Program-made: the position numbers and the translations under genes
Assembly (NCBI RefSeq): GCF_004571025.1
Contig: NZ_SPQT01000025.1
Location: 62,001 to 126,000, forward strand
Source of the DNA: Bradyrhizobium niftali
GTDB taxonomy: Bacteria; Pseudomonadota; Alphaproteobacteria; Rhizobiales; Xanthobacteraceae
DNA length: 64,000 nt
Direction of reading: 5' to 3'
Notes under the pieces: model-generated
Told to the model about the DNA's origin: nothing
What the model saw: the letters and a program-made list of their open reading frames with translations, nothing else
Databases searched by the model: none
Shown here: piece by piece, positions 23,174 to 32,801 of the stretch
Position numbering within the stretch: position 1 is the stretch's first letter
Layout: the number at the start of each line of letters is the position of its first letter

Positions 23174-24976
23174 CTAGCGCTGGAAATCGGCGTCCCGATC
23201 GTCCTCGCTGTCATTCATGTCGAAGGCGAAGCCGCCGCCGCCTGCAACCTTCATGGCACGCGCCGGCTTGGCCAGCGGCTTCCTGGCCGGGCGCTCGACG
23301 GCCGCCATGGTGGCCGCCTTGGCGCGCAACTGATTGACCGCCCGGTCGATCGGTGCGGCCGCCTGACCCTTTCCACCCTGCTCGATGCGGAAATAAGCGA
23401 TGGTGGACTGGAGCTGCTCGGCCTGCGAGGCGAGTTCCTCGGAGGTCGAGGAAACCTGTTCGGAGGCGCTGGCATTCTGCTGGCCGACCTTGTCGAGCTG
23501 CTGGATCGCCTGGTTGATCTGCGCCGAACCGACGTCCTGCTCGCGGCAGGCCGCGGTGATCTCCTCGACCAGCTCGGCGGTCTTCTTGATATCAGGGACG
23601 AGCTTGGAGAGCATATTGCCGGCTTCCTGCGCGACCTTGACGGTTTCGGTCGAGAGCGTGCCGATCTCGGCCGCCGCAGCCTGGCTGCGCTCGGCAAGCT
23701 TGCGTACTTCGGACGCGACGACGGCAAAGCCCTTGCCGTGCTCGCCGGCGCGCGCGGCCTCGACCGCCGCGTTGAGCGCGAGCAGATCGGTCTGACGTGC
23801 GATCTCCTGCACGATCGTGATCTTCTCGGCGATGGTCTGCATCGCATTGACGGCACGTCCGACGGCTGCGCCGCTGGCCTCGGCGTCCTTGGCCGACTGC
23901 GCCGCGATCTTCTCGGTCTGGTTGGCGTTGTCGGCGTTCTGCTTCACGTTCGAGGCCATCTCCTCCATCGAGGAGGAGGCTTCCTCGGCTGACGAAGCCT
24001 GCTCGGTCGCGCCTTGCGAAAGCTGCTCGGCGCTCGCGGAGAGCTCCTGGCTGCCGGCGGAGACGTTCTGCGCCGCGGTGAGCGCCTCCGACACGATCTG
24101 CCGGAGCTTCTCCACCATACGCTCCAGGGCAAGACCCAGCGTGTCCTTGTCCGACTGCGGCTTGGCCTCAACCATGAGATTGCCCTGCGCGATCTCGTTG
24201 GCGACCGCCGCGGTGGCATTCAAGTTCACGGTCATCGCATTCAGCGATTTGATGAGATCGCCGATCTCGTCATTGCTCGACGATTCGATCTTGTGGCTGA
24301 GATCGCCGATTGCAACGGCGTCGGCAAGGCCGACGGCCTGTGCCAGCGCCCGGCTGATGTTGAGCGCAATCCAGGTAGCGGCGACCGCTGCGATCAGCAG
24401 CGAGGCAAGCACCAGGCTCATCAGCAGCATCTCGGCGCGCGAGCCGTCCTGTCTGGCCTGCTCGGCCTGCTCCGCCATGTTCTTCTTGACGTTGTTAATG
24501 TAGGCATTGGCCGCATCAAGCGCATCGGCGACCACCTTGCGGCCGTCATGCATTGACCGGTCCATCGCCTTCGCCTTGTCGGTCTTCGCGAGCTTGACCG
24601 TCTCGTCCTGGTAGGCGTTCATCCTGCCATAGGCGACGGAGAAGCCATCGATCAGCTTCCTGCCGTTTTCGCTGGCGGCTGCATAGATCTCGTCCCTAGA
24701 CTTGGCGAGCTGTTCGCGGGTCTTGGCGAGATCGGCCACGAACTGATCGTACTCGGCATCCGACGAGAGGATCGAGTTCTTTTCCGCGCGAAGCTGGAGG
24801 AGAATGCCTTCCTTGAGCTCGGAGGCCTTCTCCATACGGCCCGCACGACTCACCAGACTCTCGGTGGTGCCAACCATGTCGGACAGCTTCATGTAGCCGA
24901 CCGCACCGGCGATCATGGAGAGCAGGATGACGACGCCGAAGGCACTGGCAAGCTTGGCTTTGACGGTGAATCTCAT
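23174..24976 (-). CDS. Methyl-accepting chemotaxis protein with tandem HAMP-like region
   Basis: The product has 600 residues, start MRFTVKAKLASAFG. TM1 (about 10-30), a helical periplasmic four-helix-bundle-type sensor (about 35-185), TM2 (about 188-212), then HAMP and a second HAMP-like insert (NATAAVANEIAQGNLMVEAK) before the signalling domain. The tip is QTDLLALNAAVEAARAGEHG. The C-terminus ends DDRDADFQR without a canonical NWETF CheR tether. From SAGSQELSAS onward it is almost identical to the 565-residue receptor in this operon. The ligand is unknown. Confidence 0.95.
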   Translation of the reverse strand: MRFTVKAKLASAFGVVILLSMIAGAVGYMKLSDMVGTTESLVSRAGRMEKASELKEGILLQLRAEKNSILSSDAEYDQFVADLAKTREQLAKSRDEIYAAASENGRKLIDGFSVAYGRMNAYQDETVKLAKTDKAKAMDRSMHDGRKVVADALDAANAYINNVKKNMAEQAEQARQDGSRAEMLLMSLVLASLLIAAVAATWIALNISRALAQAVGLADAVAIGDLSHKIESSSNDEIGDLIKSLNAMTVNLNATAAVANEIAQGNLMVEAKPQSDKDTLGLALERMVEKLRQIVSEALTAAQNVSAGSQELSASAEQLSQGATEQASSAEEASSSMEEMASNVKQNADNANQTEKIAAQSAKDAEASGAAVGRAVNAMQTIAEKITIVQEIARQTDLLALNAAVEAARAGEHGKGFAVVASEVRKLAERSQAAAAEIGTLSTETVKVAQEAGNMLSKLVPDIKKTAELVEEITAACREQDVGSAQINQAIQQLDKVGQQNASASEQVSSTSEELASQAEQLQSTIAYFRIEQGGKGQAAAPIDRAVNQLRAKAATMAAVERPARKPLAKPARAMKVAGGGGFAFDMNDSEDDRDADFQR

Positions 24977-25035
24977 GTCAATCTCGTTGGTTCGAATTGG
25001 GGGGCTTACGCTTGACAATGCTTACACTTGCAAAC

Positions 25036-25512
25036 TCAGGCGGCGCGGGGCGCATCGCGCCCTTCCGGGATCTCGTCATGCGCCATCAGCTTGGCGAGGT
25101 CGAAGATCACGACAAACTTCTCGCCCTTGCGGCCGATACCGGCGGCATAGTCGGACTGCCATTTGCCGCCGACCTCGGGGATGGGCTCGATCGCCTGCTC
25201 GTCGATGTCGGTGACCTCGAACACGCAATCGGCGACGAAGCCGACGCCGACGAGACGGTCCTTCATCGGCACATCGAGGATGATGATGCGGGTCGCCTCG
25301 GTCGCCGCCACGCTGGGCAGGCCGAGCTTGGTCCGGAGGTCCACGATCGGATAGCCGCTGCCGCGCACGTCGATCATGCCGAGCAGGAAGTTCGGCGCAT
25401 GCGGCAGCCGCGAGATCGGACGCATGTCGAGAATTTCGCGGACGTTGCGGATACTGATGCCGAACGTCTCGCCGGCGAGTCCGAGCGTCAGATATTGCGA
25501 GGTTGCGGCCAT
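25036..25512 (-). CDS. cheW: Chemotaxis coupling protein CheW (second copy)
   Basis: The product has 158 residues. The CheW SH3-like fold is recognised by YLTLGLAGETFGISIRNVRE, the PNFLLGMIDVRGSGYPIVDL block and RIIILDV. It links receptors to CheA at the inner face of the membrane. It lies between the two MCP genes and probably serves one of them. It is longer than the other CheW at the C-terminus (EIPEGRDAPRAA). Confidence 0.95.
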   Translation of the reverse strand: MAATSQYLTLGLAGETFGISIRNVREILDMRPISRLPHAPNFLLGMIDVRGSGYPIVDLRTKLGLPSVAATEATRIIILDVPMKDRLVGVGFVADCVFEVTDIDEQAIEPIPEVGGKWQSDYAAGIGRKGEKFVVIFDLAKLMAHDEIPEGRDAPRAA

Positions 25513-25577
25513 GCTGCAGTCCAGGGGTCCCGGGGTTTGCGAATGAGCACGATCCGGCGCGAGGCCGGACCGCTTGA

Positions 25578-27275
25578 TCAGCGTTGGAATTCGGCGTCGC
25601 GGTCGTCTTCGCCGTCGTGCATGTCGAACGCGAAGCCGCCCCCGCCTGCGACCTTCATCGCACGTGCCGGTTTGCGGACAGGCGCGGGCTTCTTCACGCC
25701 GCGATCCGCCGCAGCCATGTGCGCCGCCTTGGCGCGGAGCTGGGTCACGGCACGATCGATCGGCGCCGGCGCGGCGCTCCCGCCGCGGACGGCATGGTCG
25801 ATGCGGAAGAAGGAGATGGTGGACTGGAGCTGCTCGGCCTGCGAAGCGAGCTCCTCCGAGGTCGAGGACACCTGCTCGGAGGCGCTGGCGTTCTGCTGGC
25901 CGACCTTGTCGAGCTGCTGGATCGCCTGGTTGATCTGGGCGGAGCCGACGTCCTGTTCACGGCAGGCGGCGGTGATCTCCTGGACCAGCTCAGCAGTCTT
26001 CTTGATGTCGGGCACGAGCTTGGACAGCATGTCGCCGGCCTCACGGGCAACCTTCACCGTCTCCGTGGACAGCGTGCCGATTTCGGCCGCGGCCGCCTGA
26101 CTGCGCTCGGCGAGCTTGCGGACCTCGGAAGCAACCACCGCAAAGCCCTTGCCGTGTTCGCCGGCCCGCGCCGCTTCGACCGCGGCGTTGAGCGCCAGCA
26201 GATCGGTCTGCCGCGCGATTTCCTGCACAATGGTGATCTTCTCAGCGATGGTCTGCATCGCATTGACCGCACGACCGACGGCGGCGCCGCTGGATTCCGC
26301 ATCTTTGGCGGACTGCGCGGCAATCTTCTCGGTCTGGTTGGCATTGTCGGCGTTCTGCTTCACGTTCGAGGCCATTTCCTCCATCGAGGAGGAGGCTTCC
26401 TCGGCGGACGAGGCCTGCTCGGTCGCGCCCTGCGAGAGCTGCTCGGCGCTGGCGGAGAGCTCCTGGCTGCCGGCCGAGACGTTCTGCGCGGCAGTCAACG
26501 CCTCCGCGACGATCTGCCGGAGCTTCTCGACCATCACGTTCAGGGACCTGACGAGGTCGCCGATCTCGTCGTTGCTGGCGGACGGGATGGTCTGGCTGAG
26601 ATCGCCGTCGGCAACCGCGCCGGCAAGTCCGACCGCCCGGCCGAGCGACCGACTGATCGAGATCGAGATCCACAACGCCGCACCGACTGCAATCATCAAC
26701 GAGATTCCAACCAGCGCCATCAGCATGAACTGCGCCTGGTGTCCCTCTTCCTTCGATTGAACTGCCTGCTCGGCCAATTGCTTCTTGCTGTTCTCGACGT
26801 AGGCCTCGATCGGCTCGAGCGCGTCAGCAACGACCTTGCGGCCTTCGGTCATTGAACGCTCAGTTGCCTTGGCCTTGTCGGTCTTCGCCAGTCGAAACGT
26901 TTCTTCCTGATAGGTATTCATCTTGGCGTAGGCGGCCGCGAAGCTGTCGAGCAGCTTCCTGCCGGTTTCGCTCGCCATAGCGTAGACCTCGTCGCGGGTC
27001 TTCATCACATCGTTGCGCCGCTTGGCGGCGTCAGCTGCGAACTGTTCGGCCTCGGCTTCGGTCGCGAGAATGGCGTTCTTCTCCGCGCGAAGCTGGAACA
27101 GGATGTTCTTCTCGATTTCGGTTGCCCTTTCCATACGCTTGGCACGGAGCACCATGCTGTCAGCGGTCGCCATCATGTCACCGAGCTTCATGTAAGCCAC
27201 ACTGCCCGCCACCGCGGACAGAACGATGATCGCGCCGAACGCGCTGGCCAGCTTCGCCTTGACCGTAAATCTCAT
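25578..27275 (-). CDS. Methyl-accepting chemotaxis protein
   Basis: The product has 565 residues. It has the same architecture as the 600-residue receptor but only one HAMP segment between TM2 and the signalling helices. The sensor region (about 35-185) has diverged strongly, while the signalling domain from about residue 235 is nearly identical, including the tip and the PVRKPARAMKVAGGGGFAFD tail. This suggests duplication with later homogenisation of the C-terminal half, and different ligands. Confidence 0.95.
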   Translation of the reverse strand: MRFTVKAKLASAFGAIIVLSAVAGSVAYMKLGDMMATADSMVLRAKRMERATEIEKNILFQLRAEKNAILATEAEAEQFAADAAKRRNDVMKTRDEVYAMASETGRKLLDSFAAAYAKMNTYQEETFRLAKTDKAKATERSMTEGRKVVADALEPIEAYVENSKKQLAEQAVQSKEEGHQAQFMLMALVGISLMIAVGAALWISISISRSLGRAVGLAGAVADGDLSQTIPSASNDEIGDLVRSLNVMVEKLRQIVAEALTAAQNVSAGSQELSASAEQLSQGATEQASSAEEASSSMEEMASNVKQNADNANQTEKIAAQSAKDAESSGAAVGRAVNAMQTIAEKITIVQEIARQTDLLALNAAVEAARAGEHGKGFAVVASEVRKLAERSQAAAAEIGTLSTETVKVAREAGDMLSKLVPDIKKTAELVQEITAACREQDVGSAQINQAIQQLDKVGQQNASASEQVSSTSEELASQAEQLQSTISFFRIDHAVRGGSAAPAPIDRAVTQLRAKAAHMAAADRGVKKPAPVRKPARAMKVAGGGGFAFDMHDGEDDRDAEFQR

Positions 27276-27316
27276 TTCCAGCCCCTAAACCTCAAGTCCC
27301 GCCCCTGGGACCCATT

Positions 27317-27778
27317 TCAATTCAGAATGCGTTCCATGTTGGGAACGATGACGAACTCCTCACGCCACTTGGCGATGAAGCGAATGAACTCCGGCTTCCA
27401 GTGCATGCCGACGCGCGGCGTCTGCTGCACGTCGGTCTGCGAGATCTCCGTGACCTCGTAGACCTTGTCGGCGGTGACGCCGACCAGGACAGGCTCGCCG
27501 TCGAGCTCCAGCTCGATGACGACGATGCGCGTGTCGGCCGAGTTGTCGAGCTGCGGCATGCCGAAGCGGATGCGCAGGTCCGCAAGCGGGATGACGTTGC
27601 CGCGTACGTTGATCACGCTGGGAACGAACGCCCGCGCGCCGGCGACCTTGGTCACCGGCACGGGATCGATGATCTCGCGCACGAGGCCCGCGTCGAGCGC
27701 GAACTTCTCCTCGCCGAGGCCGATCATCACGACCTGCATCGCGCCCGTCTGATGCTCGCCCGCCAGACTCTCGTTCAT
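27317..27778 (-). CDS. cheW: Chemotaxis coupling protein CheW (first copy)
   Basis: The product has 153 residues. ATG 27778 overlaps the cheA stop by one base (TGATG), so translation is probably coupled. The fold landmarks are MQVVMIGLGEEKFALDAGLV, the PSVINVRGNVIPLADLRIRF block and RIVVIELELDGEPVLVG. It forms the core signalling complex with CheA and the receptor just downstream. Confidence 0.95.
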   Translation of the reverse strand: MNESLAGEHQTGAMQVVMIGLGEEKFALDAGLVREIIDPVPVTKVAGARAFVPSVINVRGNVIPLADLRIRFGMPQLDNSADTRIVVIELELDGEPVLVGVTADKVYEVTEISQTDVQQTPRVGMHWKPEFIRFIAKWREEFVIVPNMERILN

Positions 27779-29832
27779 CACGCCGCCTCGCTGATGTGCT
27801 GCTTCTCGACCTTCGACTGCGCCAGTGCGACGAGCTGCGCGACGTCGAGGATCAGCGCCGCCGTGCCGTCACCCAGGATGGTCGCGCCCGAGAAGATCGT
27901 GACATCCGAATGCAGCTTGGAGAGCGACTTGATCACGGTCTGGTGGTTGCCGATGATCTGGTCGGCGACGAGACCGACGCGGCTCTCGCCGGTCGAGATG
28001 ATGATCGTCTTCTGGTGCCGGTCGGGCGAACCCGACGACGACATGATCTCGCGCAAGCGCAGGAACGGGACGAGGTTGCCGCGCACGTTGAGGAAGTTGC
28101 GGCCGCGCGCGCGCTCATCCTCGGCCGTCAGCTCGACGCATTCCTCCACCGCCGACAGCGGAATGATGTAGCGGCCTTCGCCGACACGGATCAGGAGGCC
28201 TTCGATGATCGCGAGCGTCAACGGCAGGCGCAGCGTCACGGTGGTGCCCTGGCCCGGCCGGGTCGACAGATCGATCGTGCCGCGCATGTTCTCGATGGTG
28301 CGCTTGACCACGTCCATGCCGACGCCGCGGCCGGACAGCGCCGAGATGGTCTGCGCGGTCGAGAAGCCCGGGTGGAACAGAAACTGGTGGATCTCGTGAT
28401 CGGTCAGCACGGCGCCGGCCGCGATCAGCCCCTGCTCTTCCGCTTTTGCACGGATGCGCGCGGTGTTGAGGCCGCCGCCATTGTCCTTCACGGTGACGAG
28501 CACCTGCGCGCCGGAATGAACGGCGGCGAGCTCGATTCGCCCCTGCTCGGTCTTGCCGTTGGCGGCGCGCGTTGCGGTGTCCTCGATGCCGTGGTCGATG
28601 GCGTTGCGGATCAGGTGCACCAGCGGATCGGCCAGGCACTCGATCATGGTCTTGTCGAGTTCGGTGTCCTCGCCCGTGGTGACGAATTCGACCGGCTTCG
28701 ACAGATCGCGTGACAGATCGTGGATCAGGCGGCGGAAGCGGCCGAACAGCGAGCCGATCGGCACCATGCGCGCGCCCATCGTGGTGTCGCGCAAGGAGGA
28801 AGCGAGGCGCTCGATCTCCTCGGCGATCATCTTGATCGAGAGATCGGAGCCGGAAGATGCGAGCTGGGTCAGCCGCGCCTGGGCGATGACGAGCTCGCCG
28901 ACCCGGTCCATCAGTTCGTCGAGACGTTCGGCCTGGACGCGGACGGTGGCGATGCCGCGATCGTCGCGCTTGGCCTCGGCCTTCGGCTCCGGTTTCGGTT
29001 CAGATTTGGGCTCCGCCTTTGCGGCGGGCTTCGGGGCAGCAGCCTCGGCCACCGGCGCAGGCATCTCGGCCACAGGCGCCGGCTCCTCGTCGAGGAGCTG
29101 GAATAGCGGCATCGGCGCGGGCGCCTCGACATGCTCCAAGGGCGAGAGGGTCAGCTTCATCTCGTCCTGGACGAACATGAAGACGTCGTCGATCGCGTCC
29201 TTGTCGCAGACCGCGTGCAGCTTGACGTCCCACTTCAAATAGCAGTCTTCCGGCTCCATCTCGTCGAGGAACGGGATGCCGTCGGTAACGGGCACGACGA
29301 AGCAGGGGCCGAGCTTGCAGAGGTCTTCCAGCAGGTCGAGCGGGTTCGAGCCGTTGCGAAGGATGTGGGATTCGAATTCCAGATACAGGTGCCAGCCGGC
29401 CTGCTTGCTCTCGACCGGCGCCGCCGCCGTGATCTCGGCAACCGGCGCAACAGGCTGATCGGACGAGACAAAGCGCTTGAGGTCGTCGAGGATGCCGTCG
29501 CCGATGACGTCGTCGGTCGACTGGGGATCCTCGATCAGCGCGCGGATATAGTCCTTGGCGGCGAGCGCGACCGAGATCAGGTCCTGCGTCGGCTTGATCT
29601 CGCCCTCGCGGACGCGATCGAACGCGGTCTCGAATTCGTGGGTGAAGGAGGCGACCTTGTCGAAGCCGAACATGGCGCCCGAGCCCTTGATCGTATGCAG
29701 GGCGCGGAAGGCGGAATCGACGAGTTCGCGGTCATCGGGACGCAGGCCGAGATCGAGCAGGGCTCCTTCAAGAACTTCGAAGAGCTCGCTGGCTTCCTGA
29801 CGAAAGACCTCGGTCGGGTCCATTGCACTCAT
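27778..29832 (-). CDS. cheA: Chemotaxis histidine kinase CheA
   Basis: The product has 684 residues. The Hpt domain has phospho-His46 (FRALHTIKGSGAMFG). A P2-like region around 150-245 and an Ala/Pro/Lys-rich linker (about 250-290, with repeated KPEPKAE-like units) follow. The dimerisation helices, the HATPase with PLVHLIRNAIDHGIED and GRGVGMDVV, and a C-terminal CheW-like domain complete it. ATG 29832 overlaps the cheY stop (ATGA). It phosphorylates CheY and CheB in response to receptor state. Confidence 0.95.
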   Translation of the reverse strand: MSAMDPTEVFRQEASELFEVLEGALLDLGLRPDDRELVDSAFRALHTIKGSGAMFGFDKVASFTHEFETAFDRVREGEIKPTQDLISVALAAKDYIRALIEDPQSTDDVIGDGILDDLKRFVSSDQPVAPVAEITAAAPVESKQAGWHLYLEFESHILRNGSNPLDLLEDLCKLGPCFVVPVTDGIPFLDEMEPEDCYLKWDVKLHAVCDKDAIDDVFMFVQDEMKLTLSPLEHVEAPAPMPLFQLLDEEPAPVAEMPAPVAEAAAPKPAAKAEPKSEPKPEPKAEAKRDDRGIATVRVQAERLDELMDRVGELVIAQARLTQLASSGSDLSIKMIAEEIERLASSLRDTTMGARMVPIGSLFGRFRRLIHDLSRDLSKPVEFVTTGEDTELDKTMIECLADPLVHLIRNAIDHGIEDTATRAANGKTEQGRIELAAVHSGAQVLVTVKDNGGGLNTARIRAKAEEQGLIAAGAVLTDHEIHQFLFHPGFSTAQTISALSGRGVGMDVVKRTIENMRGTIDLSTRPGQGTTVTLRLPLTLAIIEGLLIRVGEGRYIIPLSAVEECVELTAEDERARGRNFLNVRGNLVPFLRLREIMSSSGSPDRHQKTIIISTGESRVGLVADQIIGNHQTVIKSLSKLHSDVTIFSGATILGDGTAALILDVAQLVALAQSKVEKQHISEAA

Positions 29833-30194
29833 GCGCGCACCAGCTTGCCGACAACGGCGAGCAACTGCTCCGGCTTGAAGGGTTTGGTGATCCAGCCCGT
29901 GGCGCCGGCGCTCTTGGCCTCCTGCTTCACCGTGTCGTTGGATTCGGTGGTCAGGAACACGATGGGCATGCCGACCGCGCTCGGCAGCTTGCGCAGCGCC
30001 CGGATCAGCTCCAGCCCGTTCATCACGGGCATATTGAGGTCGGTGATCACGAGGTCGAGCTTGCCGGCCTGGGCCTTGGCGAGCCCTTGCGCGCCGTCGC
30101 CGGCCTCGATCACGTTATGACCGGCCGGCTCGAGCACGACCTTGATCATTTGCCGAATGCTGGGGGAATCGTCGACGGTCAGAATCGTGGCCAT
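29829..30194 (-). CDS. cheY: Chemotaxis response regulator CheY
   Basis: The product has 121 residues, a single receiver domain. Acidic pocket TVDDSPS, phospho-acceptor Asp52 in VITDLNMPVMNG, switch Thr in FLTTES and Lys in ITKPFKP are all present. Its ATG shares the A of the preceding TAA (TAATG), so it is coupled to the STAS gene. It may bind the flagellar switch or a pilus/other output; no motility gene is in the window. Confidence 0.95.
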   Translation of the reverse strand: MATILTVDDSPSIRQMIKVVLEPAGHNVIEAGDGAQGLAKAQAGKLDLVITDLNMPVMNGLELIRALRKLPSAVGMPIVFLTTESNDTVKQEAKSAGATGWITKPFKPEQLLAVVGKLVRA

Positions 30195-30517
30195 TAGGTG
30201 CCATCTCTCTTTTGCGGGAAGTGCTGATCGATCATCGCGTCGCTGGCAAAGCCGGCGCGGCGAAGGGTGTTGCGCAGAGACTGGGAGAAGGAGGTGAGCA
30301 CCACCGGGCGGCCCTGGGCCTCGCCCGTCTTGGCGGTCGACAGCAGAAGCTGGATCGACGTCACGTCGGCCTTGTCGACGCTTGAGCAGTCGATCTCGAG
30401 CCGCTCCTGGCGGCCGAACGCCTCGCGAATGAGATCATAGACACTGCGAATGGCCGCGATGCTGCAATCGGCGGGTAACCGCAACGACCACTTCGGCTCC
30501 GTCGGATTGAGCGCCAT
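30194..30517 (-). CDS. STAS-domain protein heading the chemotaxis operon
   Basis: The product has 107 residues from ATG 30517; an ATG 33 bases upstream is less likely. The STAS fold is indicated by LEIDCSSVDKADVTSIQLLL, with the usual phospho-Ser region, and by the PVVLTSFSQSLRNTLRRAGF helix. Such small STAS proteins sit at the head of several non-enteric chemotaxis operons; their role there is not well defined. The stop overlaps the cheY start. Confidence 0.8.
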   Translation of the reverse strand: MALNPTEPKWSLRLPADCSIAAIRSVYDLIREAFGRQERLEIDCSSVDKADVTSIQLLLSTAKTGEAQGRPVVLTSFSQSLRNTLRRAGFASDAMIDQHFPQKRDGT

Positions 30518-30785
30518 CGCTGTCCCCGCCCTTGCAAAATTCCGATACACGTTTGACGCGAATCAAGTGAGCAAACCCCTAACGGGAGAGTCCGTACAAC
30601 TACGGGTCACATTCCCAAAGACTTCGCGCAACCGCATGCAACCGCGCATAGCGTGCTGAAATCCCATGCGACGCGCGCATATCCGCGCCGCCGTGCGCAC
30701 GCACGGGGCATTTGCTTCGCGTTAAATTCGCCCGGGTTATGCAGTCGGTTCGTGCCCTTGCCAGCGAAGAGAGCCCCCGCCGCCG

Positions 30786-31925
30786 ATGCTGACCCAAGCG
30801 CTTCTGGTTGACGACAGCCGCTCCGTCCTCAACTTTCTGAAACGTCACATCGAGGCCGAAGGTCTGGTCGAGGCCACCACCTTCCTCGATCCCGTGGCGG
30901 CGCTGGCCTGCGCACGCGAGCGCGTCTTCGACCTCGTGCTGGTCGACTACGAGATGCTGCACATGGACGGCATCAGCTTCATCCGCACGCTCCGCACCCT
31001 TCCCGGCTGCGCCGACATTCCGATCGCGATGATCACGTCGCGGCAGACCGATGACGTGAAGATGGAAGCGCTGCAGGCCGGTGCAACCGATTTCCTGCCC
31101 AAGCAGCCGCAGAGCGTCGAGATGACGGTACGCCTGCGGAATTTGATTCAGCTTGGTGCAGCCGTACGCAAGCTCAACGATCGCGCCGCGCACCTGGCCA
31201 GCGAAGTCGCGGCCGCGACGCGCAAGCTCGGCGAGCGCGAGGAAGAGATTATCCTGCGGCTCGCGCTCGCGGTCGAATACCGCGACAACGACACCGGCGA
31301 GCACACCCTGCGGGTCGCCCGCTACAGCCGCATCATCGCCGAGCAGCTCGGCCTGCCGGTGCGGCTCTGCCGCGACATCTATCTCGCCGCGCCGCTGCAC
31401 GACGTCGGCAAGGTCGCCATTCCCGACAATATCCTGCTCAAGCCCGGCCGGCTGACCGACGCGGAGATGGCGGTGATCCGCACCCACGCCATGATCGGCG
31501 CGCATATCCTGGCGGACTCCGGCTGCGAGCTGATCCAGCTCGGTGCGCAGATTGCCGCAGGCCATCACGAGCGCTGGGATGGCGCGGGCTATCCGAACGG
31601 CCTCAAGACGGACGAGATCCCGGTTGCAGCACGCGTGGTCGCGGTCGCCGACGTCTTCGACGCGCTGACGACGCGGCGGCAGTATAAAGAGCCGATGCCG
31701 CTCGAGGTGGCGCGCAACTACCTGGTCGAGAACCAGGGACGGCAGTTCGACCCGGCCTGCGTCGAGGCTTTTCTGTCGCGCTGGGACGAGGTCGTGGAGA
31801 TCGCCGCCGGGCAGCAGGCGGCACCATTTCAGAGGGCCGAGGCCACGCCCGCTCCTGGTATGGAGCGAGCCGTCGAGGGCCGTCCGGCCAATGACCGCTC
31901 GCCGGAGGCCGTTTCGCTCGCCTGA
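30786..31925 (+). CDS. Response regulator with HD-GYP phosphodiesterase domain
   Basis: The product has 379 residues. The receiver domain has Asp54 (LVLVDYEMLHMDG). A coiled-coil linker (about 128-160) follows, then an HD-GYP domain with HD at 205-206 (APLHDVGKVAIPD) and GYP at 268-270 (HHERWDGAGYPNG). The metal-binding residues look complete, so c-di-GMP hydrolysis is expected. It is transcribed divergently from the chemotaxis operon, 268 bases from the STAS start. No cognate kinase is adjacent; CheA is a candidate. Confidence 0.9.
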   Translation: MLTQALLVDDSRSVLNFLKRHIEAEGLVEATTFLDPVAALACARERVFDLVLVDYEMLHMDGISFIRTLRTLPGCADIPIAMITSRQTDDVKMEALQAGATDFLPKQPQSVEMTVRLRNLIQLGAAVRKLNDRAAHLASEVAAATRKLGEREEEIILRLALAVEYRDNDTGEHTLRVARYSRIIAEQLGLPVRLCRDIYLAAPLHDVGKVAIPDNILLKPGRLTDAEMAVIRTHAMIGAHILADSGCELIQLGAQIAAGHHERWDGAGYPNGLKTDEIPVAARVVAVADVFDALTTRRQYKEPMPLEVARNYLVENQGRQFDPACVEAFLSRWDEVVEIAAGQQAAPFQRAEATPAPGMERAVEGRPANDRSPEAVSLA

Positions 31926-32099
31926 CATGGACTATCCGGCCAACAGCTTGCCGCGGCTCTGTTTTCTCCGGTCGCCGGTTTGAACCCGTTCCTGATAGAG
32001 TGCACCAATATCTAAGAGTGATTCTGGTCACACTTGCCTGGGCGCTCCGCTGCTAAGTATCGGACCAGGACGGGACCGGCACAGCAGCGGTCGAATTGG

Positions 32100-32783
32100 A
32101 TGAGAATACCCATGAAAAGCCTGATCGGCGCCGTTGTCGGCGCGCTCTATATTACGACCCCCGCCCTGGCGGAGACGCCGGCCGCGATCGTCGAGGACGT
32201 CCAGGGCAAGGTCGACGGCATCGCGTTCATGGACTATGTGGCGCCGGGCAAGATCATCAAGCTCGGCCCGAAGGCGAGCGTCACGCTCAGCTATCTCAAA
32301 TCCTGCCTGCGCGAGACGATCAGCGAAGGCGTCGTGCTGGTCGGCGCCGAGCAGAGCACCGTGCAGCTCGGCGAGGTCAAGCGGGACAAGGTGCCCTGCG
32401 ACACCAACGCGGCGCAGCTGTCCGAGCGAGAGGCCAACCAGAGCGCCGCGACCACCTTCCGCACCGTGCGCTCGGACGCCAAGGGCGCGCCGGCCCCCAA
32501 GCTGCCGACGATCTACGGCGTCGCACCGCTGGTGCAGGCCAAGAGCGGCAGCACGCTGGTGATCGAGCGCACCGACGGCAAGGAACCCACGATCAGCGTG
32601 CCGCTCAGGAACGAAACCATGATCGGCGGCAAGTTCTATGATTTTGCCAAAGCCGGGAAGTCGCTGACCCCCGGCGGCAGCTATCTCGCCATTCTCGGCG
32701 CCAAGCGCTATGCCTTCCAGGTCGATGCCAGCGCCACGTCATCGCCGACGCCGATCGTCGGCCGCCTGCTGCGGCTCGAATAG
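32100..32783 (+). CDS. Exported protein paired with the CHASE2 cyclase
   Basis: The product has 227 residues. The signal peptide is MRIPMKSLIGAVVGALYITT with cleavage near ALA/ET. The mature N-terminus (VEDVQGKVDGIAFMDYVAPG, then KASVTLSYLKSC) resembles a FecR-like beta fold. The rest has an APKLPTIYGVAPLVQAKSGS segment and a C-terminal beta-rich part. It ends 18 bases before the cyclase gene. A periplasmic partner that modulates the CHASE2 domain is inferred from position only. Confidence 0.7.
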   Translation: MRIPMKSLIGAVVGALYITTPALAETPAAIVEDVQGKVDGIAFMDYVAPGKIIKLGPKASVTLSYLKSCLRETISEGVVLVGAEQSTVQLGEVKRDKVPCDTNAAQLSEREANQSAATTFRTVRSDAKGAPAPKLPTIYGVAPLVQAKSGSTLVIERTDGKEPTISVPLRNETMIGGKFYDFAKAGKSLTPGGSYLAILGAKRYAFQVDASATSSPTPIVGRLLRLE

Positions 32784-32801
32784 GCGGCTTGCGACGGGGC
32801 G

